From assembly GCF_029867415.1 (NCBI RefSeq), contig NW_026705404.1, positions 310,001 to 374,000 on the forward strand: 64,000 nt of DNA. The letters are read 5' to 3'. The translations under genes were made by a program, and so were the position numbers. Below are positions 43,088 through 57,602 of this stretch, piece by piece (the first letter of the stretch is position 1; each line of letters opens with the position of its first letter). Source of the DNA: Vicia villosa. Taxonomy: Eukaryota; Streptophyta; Magnoliopsida; Fabales; Fabaceae. The notes under the pieces are model-generated. The model saw nothing but the letters and a program-made list of their open reading frames with translations, had not been told where the DNA came from and made no database searches.

Positions 43088-44258
43088 TGTTGAAAGAGTA
43101 TTGTGGTGTACTTTTCGTTTATATCGTATCCACAGGGATTATTGCGATATTACCGCCGTTCTATAGCCTATTTTGTCTTGAGTTAATGTTATTTTAAGTT
43201 TGGGTTTGCAAAAGATCATTCACACTTTTAGTAGCAAAGAGTAAAGTAATGAAAGTTCTAAGTTAAAGAAAATGTATCAAGATTCGATTTCATCGACCTA
43301 AATTTGTATGTTTCCTTATAAATATACGTATTTGAACTCGGTAACGATCAATATAATTACGTATCGACGCCTATATCGTCCGTGTCCGCAACGATATAGT
43401 TAGATTTACCATATTGTTTAACCGACGATTTCTCCACCGTTTAAACAATACAAATAACGTTTTAAAACCGATACTAAGTAAACATCAAACGTTAAATCCA
43501 TGTCTGCAACTTATAGTTTGATAAATGATAGAGTTAGGTCTAGATACAAACATTGATGTCTCAAACATTTATACCATAGAAAAGCTTTAATAAACAAACT
43601 AAACCATTTATATTGATCATCACATGTTCATAAACAATATATTCACAAGAAATACATACAAAAAGCTAGGAAGATTACATCTTATCTTGATACAAAAGAG
43701 ATTTAGCTATCCATGAGAATGGTAGCTTGCTCAAGAAGTAAAGGATGAAGATCAACAAGCATCAAAGGCGATTAATCGACGATCAAGGCTTCGAATCTTC
43801 AACTCTTAGTTTGCTACAGTGTTTTGTGCTCTTGGTTCTCTCTCAAAATATCTCTCTCTCCCTCTCAAAGTGATCTGGCCCCTAATCAAATAAACAAAGT
43901 TTCGCAGACCGCGCTTAGCGCGGTGCAGCCCGCTAAGCGCGCTATCAAAAATTGCTTAAACCGCCCAACCGCGCTAAGCGGGCTCCAGACCTCGCTTAGC
44001 GCGAACTCTCTGCCAGAACTTCCTTCTTTTCTTCAAAACCGCGCTTAGCGGGCTCAACCTCGCTTAGCGCGCTTCCACTTTTCAGCAACCCTTGGCTTTG
44101 GTCTTGGAACATCATCAAAATCCTTTTTCCATGGTCCAAGCTCCCAATTATCTGTAAAAACTACAAAATCCAACATAGATTGCAAAGATAAGAACTATTC
44201 AACAATAATATAAATATAAGAAAATACTACTATTATTTATACAATAATAGTACTAACA
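43088..44258 (-). repeat. Athila-like 5' LTR
   Basis: 1171 bp; nearly identical to the 3' LTR except for its outer tip (about 44220-44258). There it lacks 24 bases, and a 65-base stretch is replaced by 23 bases containing a tactatta...taatagta inverted pair. Confidence 0.93.
43909..44072. repeat. CGCTTAGCG palindrome cluster, 5' LTR
   Basis: Same six-copy cluster as 33466-33630; here the fifth copy is intact (cgcttagcgggc) and one flanking g is missing in the fourth. Confidence 0.93.
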
Positions 44259-44263
44259 ACCAC

Positions 44264-44588
44264 GACTTCAGCTGGTTTATTTATAAGCAAATATTGAATT
44301 AATAGAGTACAAGAGATACTTAACCCGGTGAAACAACGCTTGAAGCCCCTACGACGAAACAGAAGAACAATGACACTACATAAAAAAAAAGCAAATGGAT
44401 TTACAATCTAGTTGGATCAAAAGACCTCTTCTTGATTATTGATTATGACTAAAAACAACTCCCTAGTTTGATGTTAAATTTGTCCCAGAATATCTAAACC
44501 TGCTAGTGTTAGTTCATGAGGAGGAGCATTTATCTTGGGTCAAGAGTAATACACAAGTGAGAAAGACATAACATATTCATCCAAAACC
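44264..44588. other. Flanking sequence, nothing recognised
   Basis: No coding pattern seen. It continues directly from 32639 if the gypsy element and one ACCAC copy are removed. Confidence 0.45.
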
Positions 44589-44591
44589 TTA

Positions 44592-44968
44592 GGCTATGTT
44601 TTGGGAGTTTGGAGGGGAGGCGAGGGGAGGGCTTTGGAAAATAGGAAGAATTGTGTGAAAAGAATAAAAGGATTTTGGGTAGGAGGGTTTTGGAGGGTTT
44701 GATTTTATTCATAACACCAAAAACCCCATAAAATGGGGGAACTCAAAAATTATATTGAAGGAGGATTTTGGAGGGCTTACATAAATTTTCCAAGTATCTT
44801 TTAGGTTGTTATACTATTTTGAAAATTAAAATTTTTGTAATGATAATGACTCTTTTATCATTCTAAACAAAATCTTTTTTTCAAAAAATGTCAAATATTT
44901 TTCTATATATTTTTTTAAAATTCGTTTTCGGAAGCCTCCCCCTCCCCTCCAAACTCCCAAACATAGCC
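44592..44968. mobile_element. PIF/Harbinger (Tourist-like) MITE
   Basis: 377 bp with inverted ends GGCTATGTTTTGGGAGTTTG and (reversed) GGCTATGTTTGGGAGTTTGG. The flanking three bases are TTA on both sides (44589-44591, 44969-44971), the target preference of this superfamily. No coding capacity. Confidence 0.88.
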
Positions 44969-45376
44969 TTAACGTGATGGGTGTATGGATTCTCCTATTT
45001 ATAAATGCTTAAATCTCGACATTTATAACCAATTTGAGACTCCAACTCACACTTGAATTATTATTCTCAACACTCCCCCTCAAATAGAAACTCTTTTTTT
45101 ATTATATTTGTTCTACCGTTAACACATTTTTCTGGACATCTCTTCCTGAGCTCCACATTTATAACCAATGTGAGATCGAACTCATACTTAAATTATTATT
45201 CTCAACAACTAGAATTCCTCCTTCAAACAAAATAGTATTCCTCGCACAAGCTCCAACAAACAATGATCCAAAAGAAGCTCTAAAAATCAATTTTATACTG
45301 AATCTTATTGTTTATAATAAATTCACCCTGATACAGCAATAAGGAAGTAATTTCCCTCGCTTCGATCACTCCCAAC

Positions 45377-45759
45377 TAGAGCTGTCAAAATGGGCTCGGC
45401 TCATAAGCCCTACAATTTAGCGCGGGCCGGGCCGCAAAATACCTTAAAAAAAGACGACCCTGTCTTTTTGGGCCAGCCCACCGGGCCTATGTTTTTTATG
45501 GGCTGGGCCGGGCCGGGCCAAGCGGGCTTCGGGCTGGCCCATTAAAAAAAGATTTTGGTAAATTTTGGAGAAAAAAGATTGAGATAAGATATGATTTTAT
45601 AAATGTGTTTTCAAGTCCTAAAGAAAAGTTAAAGAAGATCAAGATATATTTTCAAAATGATGTGATCAAGGAAATAGTTGTGAGATGTAGAAAAAATTTG
45701 ATAAATATTGGTGATAATATTAAGTTACTTTATACTTTTACATGAATGATTTTGTGGTA

Positions 45760-45858
<99 letters not shown>

Positions 45859-46107
45859 GGATAAATATTTTAAACATCACTTATATATGTTTATTATGAC
45901 TTTTTACTTATGTTGTATTGCATTTATCCATTACATCCTTTTTATAAAATTAAAATTATAATATTGAAATACGGGTCGGGCTGGCCCATCGGGCCACAAG
46001 GGCCTTTGAAAAATAGGCCGGGCTCATTTTATGTGGCCCATTTAACAAGCCCAGCCCATTAAAACACGTTGGCCCACCGGGCCGGACCGGCCCATTTGAC
46101 AGCTCTA
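45377..46107. mobile_element. Non-autonomous hAT element
   Basis: 731 bp with inverted ends TAGAGCTGTCAAAATGGGC and (reversed) TAGAGCTGTCAAATGGGCC. A perfect 8-bp duplication CTCCCAAC flanks it (45369-45376, 46108-46115). Subterminal parts are full of gggcc / ggccc motifs. The centre holds a (TA)n tract. No transposase. Confidence 0.92.
45762..45854. repeat. (TA)n microsatellite inside the hAT element
   Basis: Uninterrupted dinucleotide run of about 90 bases. Confidence 0.97.
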
Positions 46108-46345
46108 CTCCCAACCAATCTACCAGTAACCTGCTAACCTGCTGCCAAATCTAATTTACCAAGAAAAAAAAAAAGACGGGAAGCATTTTCTTCAACAGCA
46201 TAACACATGAGACAAACCAAATTGTGATTATCTTACATAATACCAATATTAGCAAGATCATCTCTAATAGGCAACCTGTATAAAATAAGTCTCCATCCAA
46301 ACAATTGTATCTTACTCGGAATTTTGGACTTCCATAAGAAAGCCA

Positions 46346-46735
46346 ATTCGCTTCGTTTGCTGATAGATTTAAGTGATGATGACACCGGTTTTACTACTTG
46401 CAAAGATATTTACTTTGTTACTAAAATAACTAATGATTTTATTTTATTTATTTTTTTCATAATAATTAAAATTATTGGTAAAACTTATAATTATTCTTCT
46501 TCAAAAATTTAAAAACAATAAGTAAATAGATAAAAAAATATCCTCCAATAAACACAGTCTTTTATTTTTGACTAACATCTACAATGAATAATTGAATACA
46601 TAAATAAATACTGTAAAACTCACTCTGTCTCACTCTCGGCTATACATAGATGAACTTGTAATAATCAGATCTATATTATAATAAAACATTGAAGAATTAA
46701 TCATGTTCCCACAAATTAGACTCATGGTGTTTTTC
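46346..46735. other. AT-rich intergenic sequence and 3' flank of AG-peptide gene 2
   Basis: No recognised feature; the part next to 46735 is presumably 3' untranslated region of the minus-strand gene. Confidence 0.5.
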
Positions 46736-46939
46736 TCAGTTCTTGAAGATAGCAATCATTGACAGCACAATTGAAGCTCCGATGATAGCCACAGAATTTG
46801 TAACAGATCCAGCAGCTCCGGCATCAGGGCCGGGTGCTGGAGCCAGCGAGGGACTGAGATCTTGAGCGGAGGCAACTGCGGCAAAGACAAAGACGAATAG
46901 GAAGGAAAAGATCTTGACAGTTGAAGCTGATGATGCCAT
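46736..46939 (-). CDS. Arabinogalactan-peptide-like secreted protein, paralog 2
   Basis: 67 residues from the ATG at 46937-46939: signal peptide (KIFSFLFVFVFAAVASAQ), a short mature region with AG-type motif (LSPSLAPAPGPDAGAAG) and a hydrophobic C-terminal tail (VAIIGASIVLSMIAIFKN) expected to be exchanged for a GPI anchor. The AP-AP run is a classical target for proline hydroxylation and arabinogalactan addition. It is closely related to 5592-5801 in order, spacing and tail. The reading frame is short and clean, with a conserved TATA box at 47062-47070, so it is a credible functional host gene. Confidence 0.87.
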   Translation of the reverse strand: MASSASTVKIFSFLFVFVFAAVASAQDLSPSLAPAPGPDAGAAGSVTNSVAIIGASIVLSMIAIFKN

Positions 46940-47061
46940 TGTAAAATTGCTTAAAAGAGAAGAAAACGTGTAATTGAAAATAAAACAGTTGAAATTGTGG
47001 ATTAAGAAGTTGTTTGTGTTTGGAGAGATTTTGATTTATGGTGTTGGAAGAGAATGGGAAG

Positions 47062-47070
47062 TATTTATAG
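47062..47070 (-). promoter_or_regulatory. TATA box of AG-peptide gene 2
   Basis: CTATAAATA on the minus strand about 125 bp upstream of the start; the same nine bases precede paralog 1. Confidence 0.75.
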
Positions 47071-47086
47071 TGAGATTGGGGAAGGA

Positions 47087-47120
47087 GTGTGGGACCCACA
47101 AAAACGTGGACAGCTGGAAA
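47087..47120 (-). promoter_or_regulatory. Promoter block conserved between the AG-peptide paralogs
   Basis: Plus-strand text tgtgggaccca, acgtggac (47104-47111), ctggaaa; counterpart of 5911-5950. Confidence 0.55.
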
Positions 47121-48171
47121 TAAGAACGTATGAATGGTGGTATGGTTGGTGCCGTTACTTAGCTGTGTATGCTTTTCGGTTTTGTTAGCTAAACTAACAG
47201 CTCATGTTGATTGGAAAAGGTATTTTTAATCTCTCTTTCCTTGAAGGATTCAATTCATCAACAAGACACATGTTGAGTCACACAACAACAAAAAAGACCT
47301 AAACATTATATTAAGTCTCGAAGTTTGTTTGATTCAGACTTAGGTCATTTTTTAAGAGGGTTCAAAAGTTTGGTGATATTCGATTGAAATTTGAACATAA
47401 CCAATGATTTTGATTATTGAATATTATTTCCTAACTATTTGGAAGGGCGATATTCTTTTTATAATTGTAGGGTTTAATTTGTATAGTCTATCAAACAAAA
47501 ACATATATATTTTTAATTTGAATAGTATGTTGGTTCGGTAAGTTAAATTGTTTTTGTTTTTAAGTGTTTAATCTGTTTTTTTTTAAAATAGTCTTTGAAT
47601 GTTAATTTCTTATTTTGTTTTAGTCTTTAAGTTAAAATCGGTAGAAAAGTTTGCAGGAAACCAACAAATTTTAATTCCGCAAAAATATTCGTAGAAAAAT
47701 CTTTAGAAAATTTGGAAATTTTGAATTTAAGGACTAAAATTTAAAAAATTAACAAAAAATTTCAGATTAAAGACTAACAACAAAAACACACTAACTCAGA
47801 GAGACTGACATAATATTCAACCCTATATTTTTATAGTTTTTGGATTTTGGAGTTCTCAATCAATTTTTTTTTATAAAATAGATTCTTGTATAAAATATGT
47901 TGTGCCAACAAATAGCATAGTTAGTAGAAAGCTTGTTATTATATTTTGGAAGGTTATTTATTCAACTTTTTCTGAAAGAGTTTTTTTTTTTTTTAAAAAA
48001 AAAGATATCTTAATTTAAAAGATACTAAGAAAATAAATAAAGTTGATTGTTTATATTTTAATTGGAAGTTGTTGACTATTAATAATTAATAGTTTTATAT
48101 ACTTATTAGTATGTATTTCTGGCAAAAAAAACCAATCATTCATCATATTAGTATATATTTTTCTTCAACAG
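47121..48171. other. AT-rich intergenic sequence, nothing recognised
   Basis: No coding pattern. A part near 47530-47820 reads like decayed repeat sequence (ttttagtctttaagtt, and inverted ttaaggactaaaa) but has no clear ends. Confidence 0.45.
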
Positions 48172-48267
48172 GGGTGTTCAAAACAAAATCAACCCAATAA
48201 AAAACCGCAAACTAAATCAAACCAAACCAAATCAAAACCGCAAAAAATCGCATTTGGTTCAGATTTC
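48172..48267. mobile_element. hAT-like MITE fragment cut by a CACTA insertion
   Basis: Starts caggggtgttcaaaac and continues with accaaacc/aaaccgc phrases, a familiar plant MITE beginning. It stops abruptly at 48268 where a CACTA terminus starts. The other end is not found in the window. Confidence 0.5.
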
Positions 48268-49273
48268 ACTATCAGAAATGTTGTGCCTACCCACGTGAAT
48301 TTGTGACGTGGTAAACATGTGTCTAAAAAATGGTAGTTGCGACGTGATAGGCACGTCACTACCATGTTTACTAATAAAATATTGCAAATAACGTAAAGAT
48401 GATGGGAGAAAGAGTTTTTTTTAAAAAAAAGATATATTTGCGTCATGGAAGAAACATCGCTAAAATTAAATTAATTAAAAACTCCAACAATCTGATGGAG
48501 GGATTTTTCAAATTTTGAAATATTATGTTGTGTAATGAATTCCACGTCGCAACGTTTGTGTAAGAAAAAGGCTGACCACAACTTGACTTAGTTCTGACTT
48601 GTTTCTGAAAAGGCAATTAATAAAAATATCCGTTGGCGTGTTGCGGAATGCTATTCACGTCGCAACTAGCGAAATGCTAACCATGTGGCAAAGTTTTGAC
48701 TGTTGAGAAGTTGTGACGTTATATCCATTTCGCTGATTGGCGTCATTAAAGCCACGTCGCTACGTGCCAATAAATGAAATTAAAACCTCGCGCCCTGAAA
48801 TCTGCAAAGTAGTTTAAGAGGGAAAGTTAAATTTACAAATTTCAAGTTGTGACGTTTAGACCACGTCGCAACACTTTAATAGGGCATTTGACTTGACTGT
48901 GTGCAGCGAATGGCAGAAGCAGCAATGAATGCATATGACCGTTTGACTGTTGCGACGTGGATTCCACGTGGGTAAGTTGCCGCATGAAACCCATGTCGCT
49001 ATAAACCTTATATACAAACCACATCGTTCCCATATTTCCCAAATCTCAGAAACATTTCCTCAACTCTCAAACGTTTTGTCCCCTTCCTCCCCTCACATTT
49101 CCCTCTCTACTCCTTTTCTTCCATTAATTCTTTGCTTCTTTTTCCTTCAATGGCAATTTTTATAAAGGTATGTACTCTTAGGTATTTATTTTCTGTTAAT
49201 TTTTTTCTTCAATTGCAGTATTCTTAGGTATTTAATCTCTGTTAATTTTTTTTCTTTAAGTATTGAAAGTGAA
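48268..49273 (+). mobile_element. CACTA element A, 5' terminal region
   Basis: Begins CACTATCAGAAA, the form of a plant CACTA end. The next 700 bases carry at least eight copies of a subterminal motif around TTGCGACGTGG in both orientations (e.g. gttgcgacgtgatagg, ccacgtcgcaac, gttgcgacgtggattcc), as expected for binding sites of a TNPA-type protein. At 49010-49165 there is a leader-like C/T-rich stretch and an exon-like ATG followed by aaaggtatgt. It is interrupted at 49274 by a second CACTA end. Confidence 0.75.
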
Positions 49274-50250
49274 CACTACTAAAAAATTGCATTTTAGCCT
49301 CCCACATTAGCGTCGGCCACCGACACCGACGCTATTTAGCGTTGCTGTAAAATATTAGAGTCGGCCAAACTGACACTAAGTTCTCCAAGTTATTTTATTT
49401 TTAAACTTTCACTATAATACCATACATATTACCTTTATAAAATATTTAAATTAATTAATTAATTAGTTAGAGTTGGTCTAGCCGACGCTAATATTTTTAC
49501 ATTATTTTATTTTTAAAATTTTATTTAATTATATCATACATATTAACTTTATATAATAATTATTTTAGTTAATTAATTATTTAGAGTCGGTCGGACCGAC
49601 GCTACGTTCTCTACATTATTTATTTAGGTTCGAGCCTGCGAACTTTTGCAAACTAAAATGCTTTCAATGGTTATCTAGCCACTACTTCACTGATACATAA
49701 TTTAGAATTAATTCATAACGATTAATATATATATTTATATTATCATTTAAATATTGTATCATAAACTTTTGATTTTCCCCTTATTCTTTTCCTATTTCCT
49801 CGTAACTTTTCAACTTTCTCTATTCACCAACTAATTCAACGATTCATCTCTTTTTCTTTCATTTCATTTTACGCATTCTCTCTTTCAAACCAAAATCGTG
49901 AAAAATCAAAACCCTAAAAATTCAACATCGTGAAAATCAACTACATCCATTGTGTTCGTGAGTGACAAACCAATATGTAAAATCAATTGTGTTCATGGTG
50001 AGTTACAAACCCTAATCCGTCCTTTTTTGTTTCAAATCAATTGTGTTCTTGGTGACAACCCCAAATCCGTTCATTTCCATTTTAAATTAATTTTGTTCAT
50101 GGTGACAAACCCTAATCCATTATGTTTCTATTCTGTTCCAGTTTCTGATTCACCGGTACGGAAGATCGATGGAACTCCATTGCAAGCTGCTAGTGCTTCA
50201 ACCATCGGAGTTCTAAACCTCAATCTCAATCTTATCTTCTTGTAAAATCA

Positions 50251-53138
<2,888 letters not shown>

Positions 53139-56100
53139 ATGGATCGTACTTGGATGTACGATAGGGTATATTCCAATAGGCACGGATTGAAACAAGAATT
53201 TGTTCGTGGGGTTAAAGACTTTGTGAAGAGGGCTTTGAAACAACCCATTTGTAAGTCTGAAGGAGGGATAAGGTGTCCGTGTATAAAATGCAAGTGTCTC
53301 AAGATAAGGACAGCAACTGATGTTAGACTTCACTTGTATCGAGATGGATTTCAACCAGAATATTGGATTTGGACTCAACATGGAGAAGTGGAGCTCAATA
53401 TTGATACAAGAGATGGTTCAAATAGTAGTGCGCATATGCGGCATGACGACCATTTTGAGGCAATGAATCAGATGGTGTATGATGCTTTTAGGCCTTATGG
53501 AGGTTTCTCACGCGTGAATGATAACACAGAACATGAGGAATTTACGGAGGATGAGTTTCCTAATGAAGATGCTAAACGATTTTATGACAAGTTGATTTCT
53601 TTCAACAAGCCCATCTATGAGGGAGCCACCCAATCAATCTTATCAATATCTACTCAGCTTCTTGAACTTAGATCTAACTGGCATATTCCACAAAAAAGTT
53701 TAGATTTTGTTGCACAAATGCTTAAAAGTGTGTGTCCAGTTCAAAAATGCTTGCCTGAGAACTATTACCAAGCAACACAATTGATGTCTAAGTTAGGGCT
53801 AAAGGTTGAGAAGATCGATTGTTGTAAGAATGGTTGTATGTTATATTACAAGGATGATAGCAAGTTGTTAGAGTGCAAATTTTGTAACGCTCCTAGGTAC
53901 ATTCCTCGCAAGACCGGAATGGGAAAGTACAAAGATATTCCAGTGAAGAGAATGTTTTATTTCCCAATCATTCCTAGATTACAAAGACTATATGCTTCAA
54001 CCGAGTCGGCAAATGAAATGAGATGGCATCACATGAACACAAGTAGTTCCAATGTCCTTCGCCATCCGTCTGATGGAAAAGCTTGGAAACACTTTGATGA
54101 TGTATATCCTGACTTTGCAAGGGAACCCCGAAATGTAAGGTTGGGTCTGTGTTCAGATGGATTTACTCCTTACATTCAAGCGTCTGCTTCTCCATACTCA
54201 TGTTGGCCAATAATAGTTACTCCTTACAATCTTCCCCCTGAAATGTGCATGACCAAACCATACTTGTTTTTGGCTTGTCTCATACCTGGACCTAAAAACC
54301 CTAAATTGAAGATAGATGTCTATTTACAACCATTGATTGATGATCTACGTCGATTGTGGTCTGATGGAATTTTGACCTATAATATATCTACCAAACAAAA
54401 CTTCATAATGAAAGCCTGCTTGATGTGGACAATTAATGATTTTCCGGCCTATGGTATGTTATCTGGATGGGGAACACAAGGTAAATTGGCATGCCCTCAT
54501 TGTATGGAATACACTGATGCTTTCACCTTGAAAAGTGGCCATAAGAATTCTTGGTTTGACTGTCATCGTCGTTTCTTGCCACCTAATCACTCCTTCAGAA
54601 GGAGTAAAAGAAGTTTCATAAAAAATAGGGTTGTGAAAGACGGGCCACCTCCCATATTCACAGGGCAAGATATATGGGCGATAATAAGTCATTTTCCAAA
54701 AGTGACTGAAATTGGATGGGAAGCAAAATGGAAAGAGTTCGAAGGGTATGGAGTGAATCATAATTGGAAAAAGCGAAGTATTTTTTGGGATCACCCATAT
54801 TGGAAGGATAACTTGTTAAGGCATAACCTTGATGTGATGCACATAGAAAAAAATGTCTTCGATAATATATTTAACACTGTCATGAATGTTAAGGACAAAA
54901 CAAAGGATAATGAAAAGGCGAGAGAAGACTTGGCTGAATTATGCATTCGCGGGGACTTGGAGCTCCAACCCTTAGAAAACGGAAAGAATGGTAAACCAAA
55001 GGCCAGCTACACTCTGACCAAATCTGAAGCCAAGTTAGTTTGTAAATGGCTTAAAGAATTGAGAATGCCAGATGGCTATGCTTCAAATCTTAGTAGGTGT
55101 GCCAATGTCGAAAATGGTACAGTGCATGGGATGAAGAGCCATGACTGCCATGTTTTCATGGAGTGTTTACTCCCAATTGCTTTCCATTCATTGCCTGATT
55201 TGGTTTGGAAACCATTAACAGAGCTAAGTCGATTCTTTAAAGATCTTTGTTGCAATACGTTGAGGATGGATGACTTAGTTAAGTTGGATGAAAATATTTC
55301 AATTATCATATGCAAGTTAGAAAGGGTTTTTCCACCGAGTTTCTTTGACTCGATGGAGCATCTTCCAATCCATCTTGCCAAAGAAGCAATTCTTGGTGGT
55401 CCAGTACAATACCGATGGATGTATCCATTCGAAAGGTAACTGTTGTGGTTGATTTTATCATGTGATTGCATGTTTGTCATAAATTCATAGACGTGGAATG
55501 ATTGAATGTGCAGATTTATGGGAGTCTCAAAGAGGGCAGTGAAAAATAAAGCTAGAGTTGAAGGTTCCATATGCACCGATTTTATACATCGTGAGACAAA
55601 TTACTTTTGTTCTCATTATTTCAACTCTTTTTCGTTTGTTGCCAACCACAAATATTAGTAACAATCCTCGTTCGGACAATGATAACACTCTACCTACAAT
55701 GTCCATTCTACAAAGTGGCGGTCGACCAAGTGGGAAGTCGGGAAAGTATTTTCTATCAGATAAGGAATGGAAGTCTTCACATGTGCATGTCTTGATAAAT
55801 TGTGATGAGATTAAACCATATCTTGAGTAAGTATGCATTATAATATATTCAATCAAATTCTTGATGCATATCATAATAGATATTTACTTATAAATCGTGT
55901 GACTGGTTTCAGCATATTCTTAGAGAACCACTCTATAAATATAGAAGACTCATCTGGACGCATACATACTGAGTTTCCCATATGGCTAGAGAAATATGTA
56001 AATGAGGAGACAAATGGAGTTACTAACCAAGATATAATCGCCTTGTCTCGTAGTCCTGCATCAATGGCCATTTCATGGAACATCTATTTTATCAATGGGT

Positions 56101-56645
56101 ACAAGTTTCATACTGAAGAATGGAGCAAGGGTAGAAAAACTGTCAATTGTGGTGTGCACGTGAAAGGTCTTGCAGAAGGAGGAAAAAATGATTTTTATGG
56201 AATAATCAAACATATCTTTGAGCTAGATTACTTTGGTCTGAAGGAGAAGATTCCAGTTTTTTATTGTGAATGGTTTGACCCAACAAAGAATACTGGGACA
56301 AAGGTTCATCCACAATATAAAATTGTAAATATTAAGATGGATAAACGTTATCGCCCTTATGACCCTTTCATCCTTGCGCAGAATGCAAGACAAGTGTATT
56401 ATGTCCCCTATCCTGAAATGTGTAGAGATATGCATGGATGGTGTGCGGCAATCACCACAAAACCAAGGGGTCGCGTTGAGATTGACAACATAGAGGATGA
56501 AGTGCCTTATCAATCTGATGGGATGTTACCCGTGCTATCGAGTGTAGAAATTGAATCAATATCTTGTTTGCGTGATAACTCACAAGTAGATGTGTTTGAA
56601 GAGATTTTCGATCGTTCTCATAGTGAAACGAACAAAGGATATTGA
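53139..56645 (+). pseudogene. CACTA transposase (TNPD/tnp2 type), near-intact with a frameshift in exon 2
   Basis: Exon 1 (53139-55435) encodes about 765 residues: a Transposase-associated N-terminal domain (MDRTWMYDRVYSNRH, CPCIKCKC, LYRDGF), then the tnp2 transposase (KNGCMLYYKDD, CKFCNAPRY, RHPSDGKAWKHFD, EPRNVRLGLCSDGFTPY, NLPPEMCMTKPYLFL, INDFPAYGMLSGWGTQGKLA, LRHNLDVMHIEKNVFDNI) and the start of DUF4218. Exon 2 (55514-55826) finishes DUF4218 ([47 protein letters not shown]) but changes frame between about 55600 and 55650, near a T-run. Exon 3 (55913-56645) is the DUF4216 part ([26 protein letters not shown]). Splice sites GT/AG are present at each border. TNPD is the catalytic protein of En/Spm-type elements. 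Confidence 0.88.
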
Positions 56646-57602
56646 ATAAGAGAATCGTCTCGTGACGTGAACAAGGGTTCAAATAGAAACAAAAGAAGGG
56701 ATCATTGTCAATCCTATTGTAAAATCAATAAAAAAAATTCAAAAATCAATGAAATTTTTCGTTTCATGTCAAATATAGTTTATTAACCTACCTGGATATT
56801 CTAAATTTAACCTTATATGTTGATTTAGTTACAAAATTATGCATGCTTTCAATGATTTTCATCCATACACATGTTACTTGTTCCCATAAATTTTGTTGTT
56901 GCCTTGATGGGCACATGCATTCCAATTGGCATTGTGATTCTATTTATGCAACTGAGCATCTTTGGTGAATATTTATTTCTCTAAGATATGAACATATTTG
57001 ATACTGTCTTGGTTTATCAACTCTGTTGGATTGTCGTCTAGATATTATTTCACTTTTCCTATTGATAATATACTAATATTACATAGTTGCTTACAAGTTA
57101 CCACTCACTGTCGGCAAATGGCTAAAAGTTTATTCTAACTTTGATGTATACACAACATTCTTGGAGAATTTAAGAATAAATCAATAGTTCTTGTTTTTGC
57201 TTACCCCTACATTGTTCAAATATGTTAAACACACTATAAAAGTGTGCTTCCTGTAACATGATGGGGCAGGTTGAGAAATTATCATTGAATTTATGGATTC
57301 AGAAATTTCCCATAGAATTGTATATAGCCTATAGTAGTCCTATCAGAATGCAATATAAACTAAATCCGTCTTATGAATCTATGAAGTATTTGTTCACTAG
57401 TGAAAGTTTTGCTCTGTAACATCAAGGGATAAAGTTAAAACCCCCTCACAAACAATTGTAAAATTGTCATTAGTATCTCTTTAGTTAGTAATAATACTAC
57501 AATTAAGCTTTTTAGCATATGATATTCATCTTATGTTTTTTTTCTCATTAATGTTTTTTATTTTGATATTTTTTTACTAATCGTTTTATTTTTTGACAAC
57601 AG
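56646..57602. other. Non-coding stretch between the two CACTA genes
   Basis: AT-rich, no coding pattern recognised; probably TNPD 3' end and TNPA leader. Confidence 0.5.

Larger units (their letters stand above)
32645..44258 (-). mobile_element. Young Athila-like Ty3/gypsy retrotransposon, complete, 11.6 kb
   Basis: On the minus strand: 5' LTR (44258-43088), tRNA-Asp primer site, intact gag-pol (42937-37484), spacer, intact envelope-position gene (36596-35412), 3' region, purine tract and 3' LTR (33882-32645). A perfect 5-bp duplication ACCAC flanks it (32640-32644, 44259-44263). Over their shared part the LTRs differ by only about three substitutions and one one-base indel, so insertion was very recent. 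Primer site, gene order and the ORF after pol fit the Athila lineage (pea Cyclops and soybean Diaspora are legume relatives). It has what an autonomous element of this type needs. Confidence 0.95.
45215..46345 (-). pseudogene. LINE zf-RVT tail relic, split by a hAT element
   Basis: On the minus strand 46345-46170 reads KSKIPSKIQLFGWRLILYRL, then PIRDDLANIGIM and a Cys-x-x-Cys part (CLMCYAVEEN), the end domain of plant L1 LINEs. The text continues past the hAT element to ACARNTILFEGG near 45215-45255, equivalent to the 'W-x-x-RN-x-x-F' end block. The remainder of the LINE is absent. Confidence 0.65.

Noticed and set aside
45746..45961. Open frame through the TA repeat
   Set aside because: Consists of Ile-Tyr alternation from (TA)n; no gene.
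53420..53430. agtagtg as a possible CACTA right terminus
   Set aside because: Lies inside the conserved TNPD coding exon (SNSSAHMRHD), so it is not an element end.
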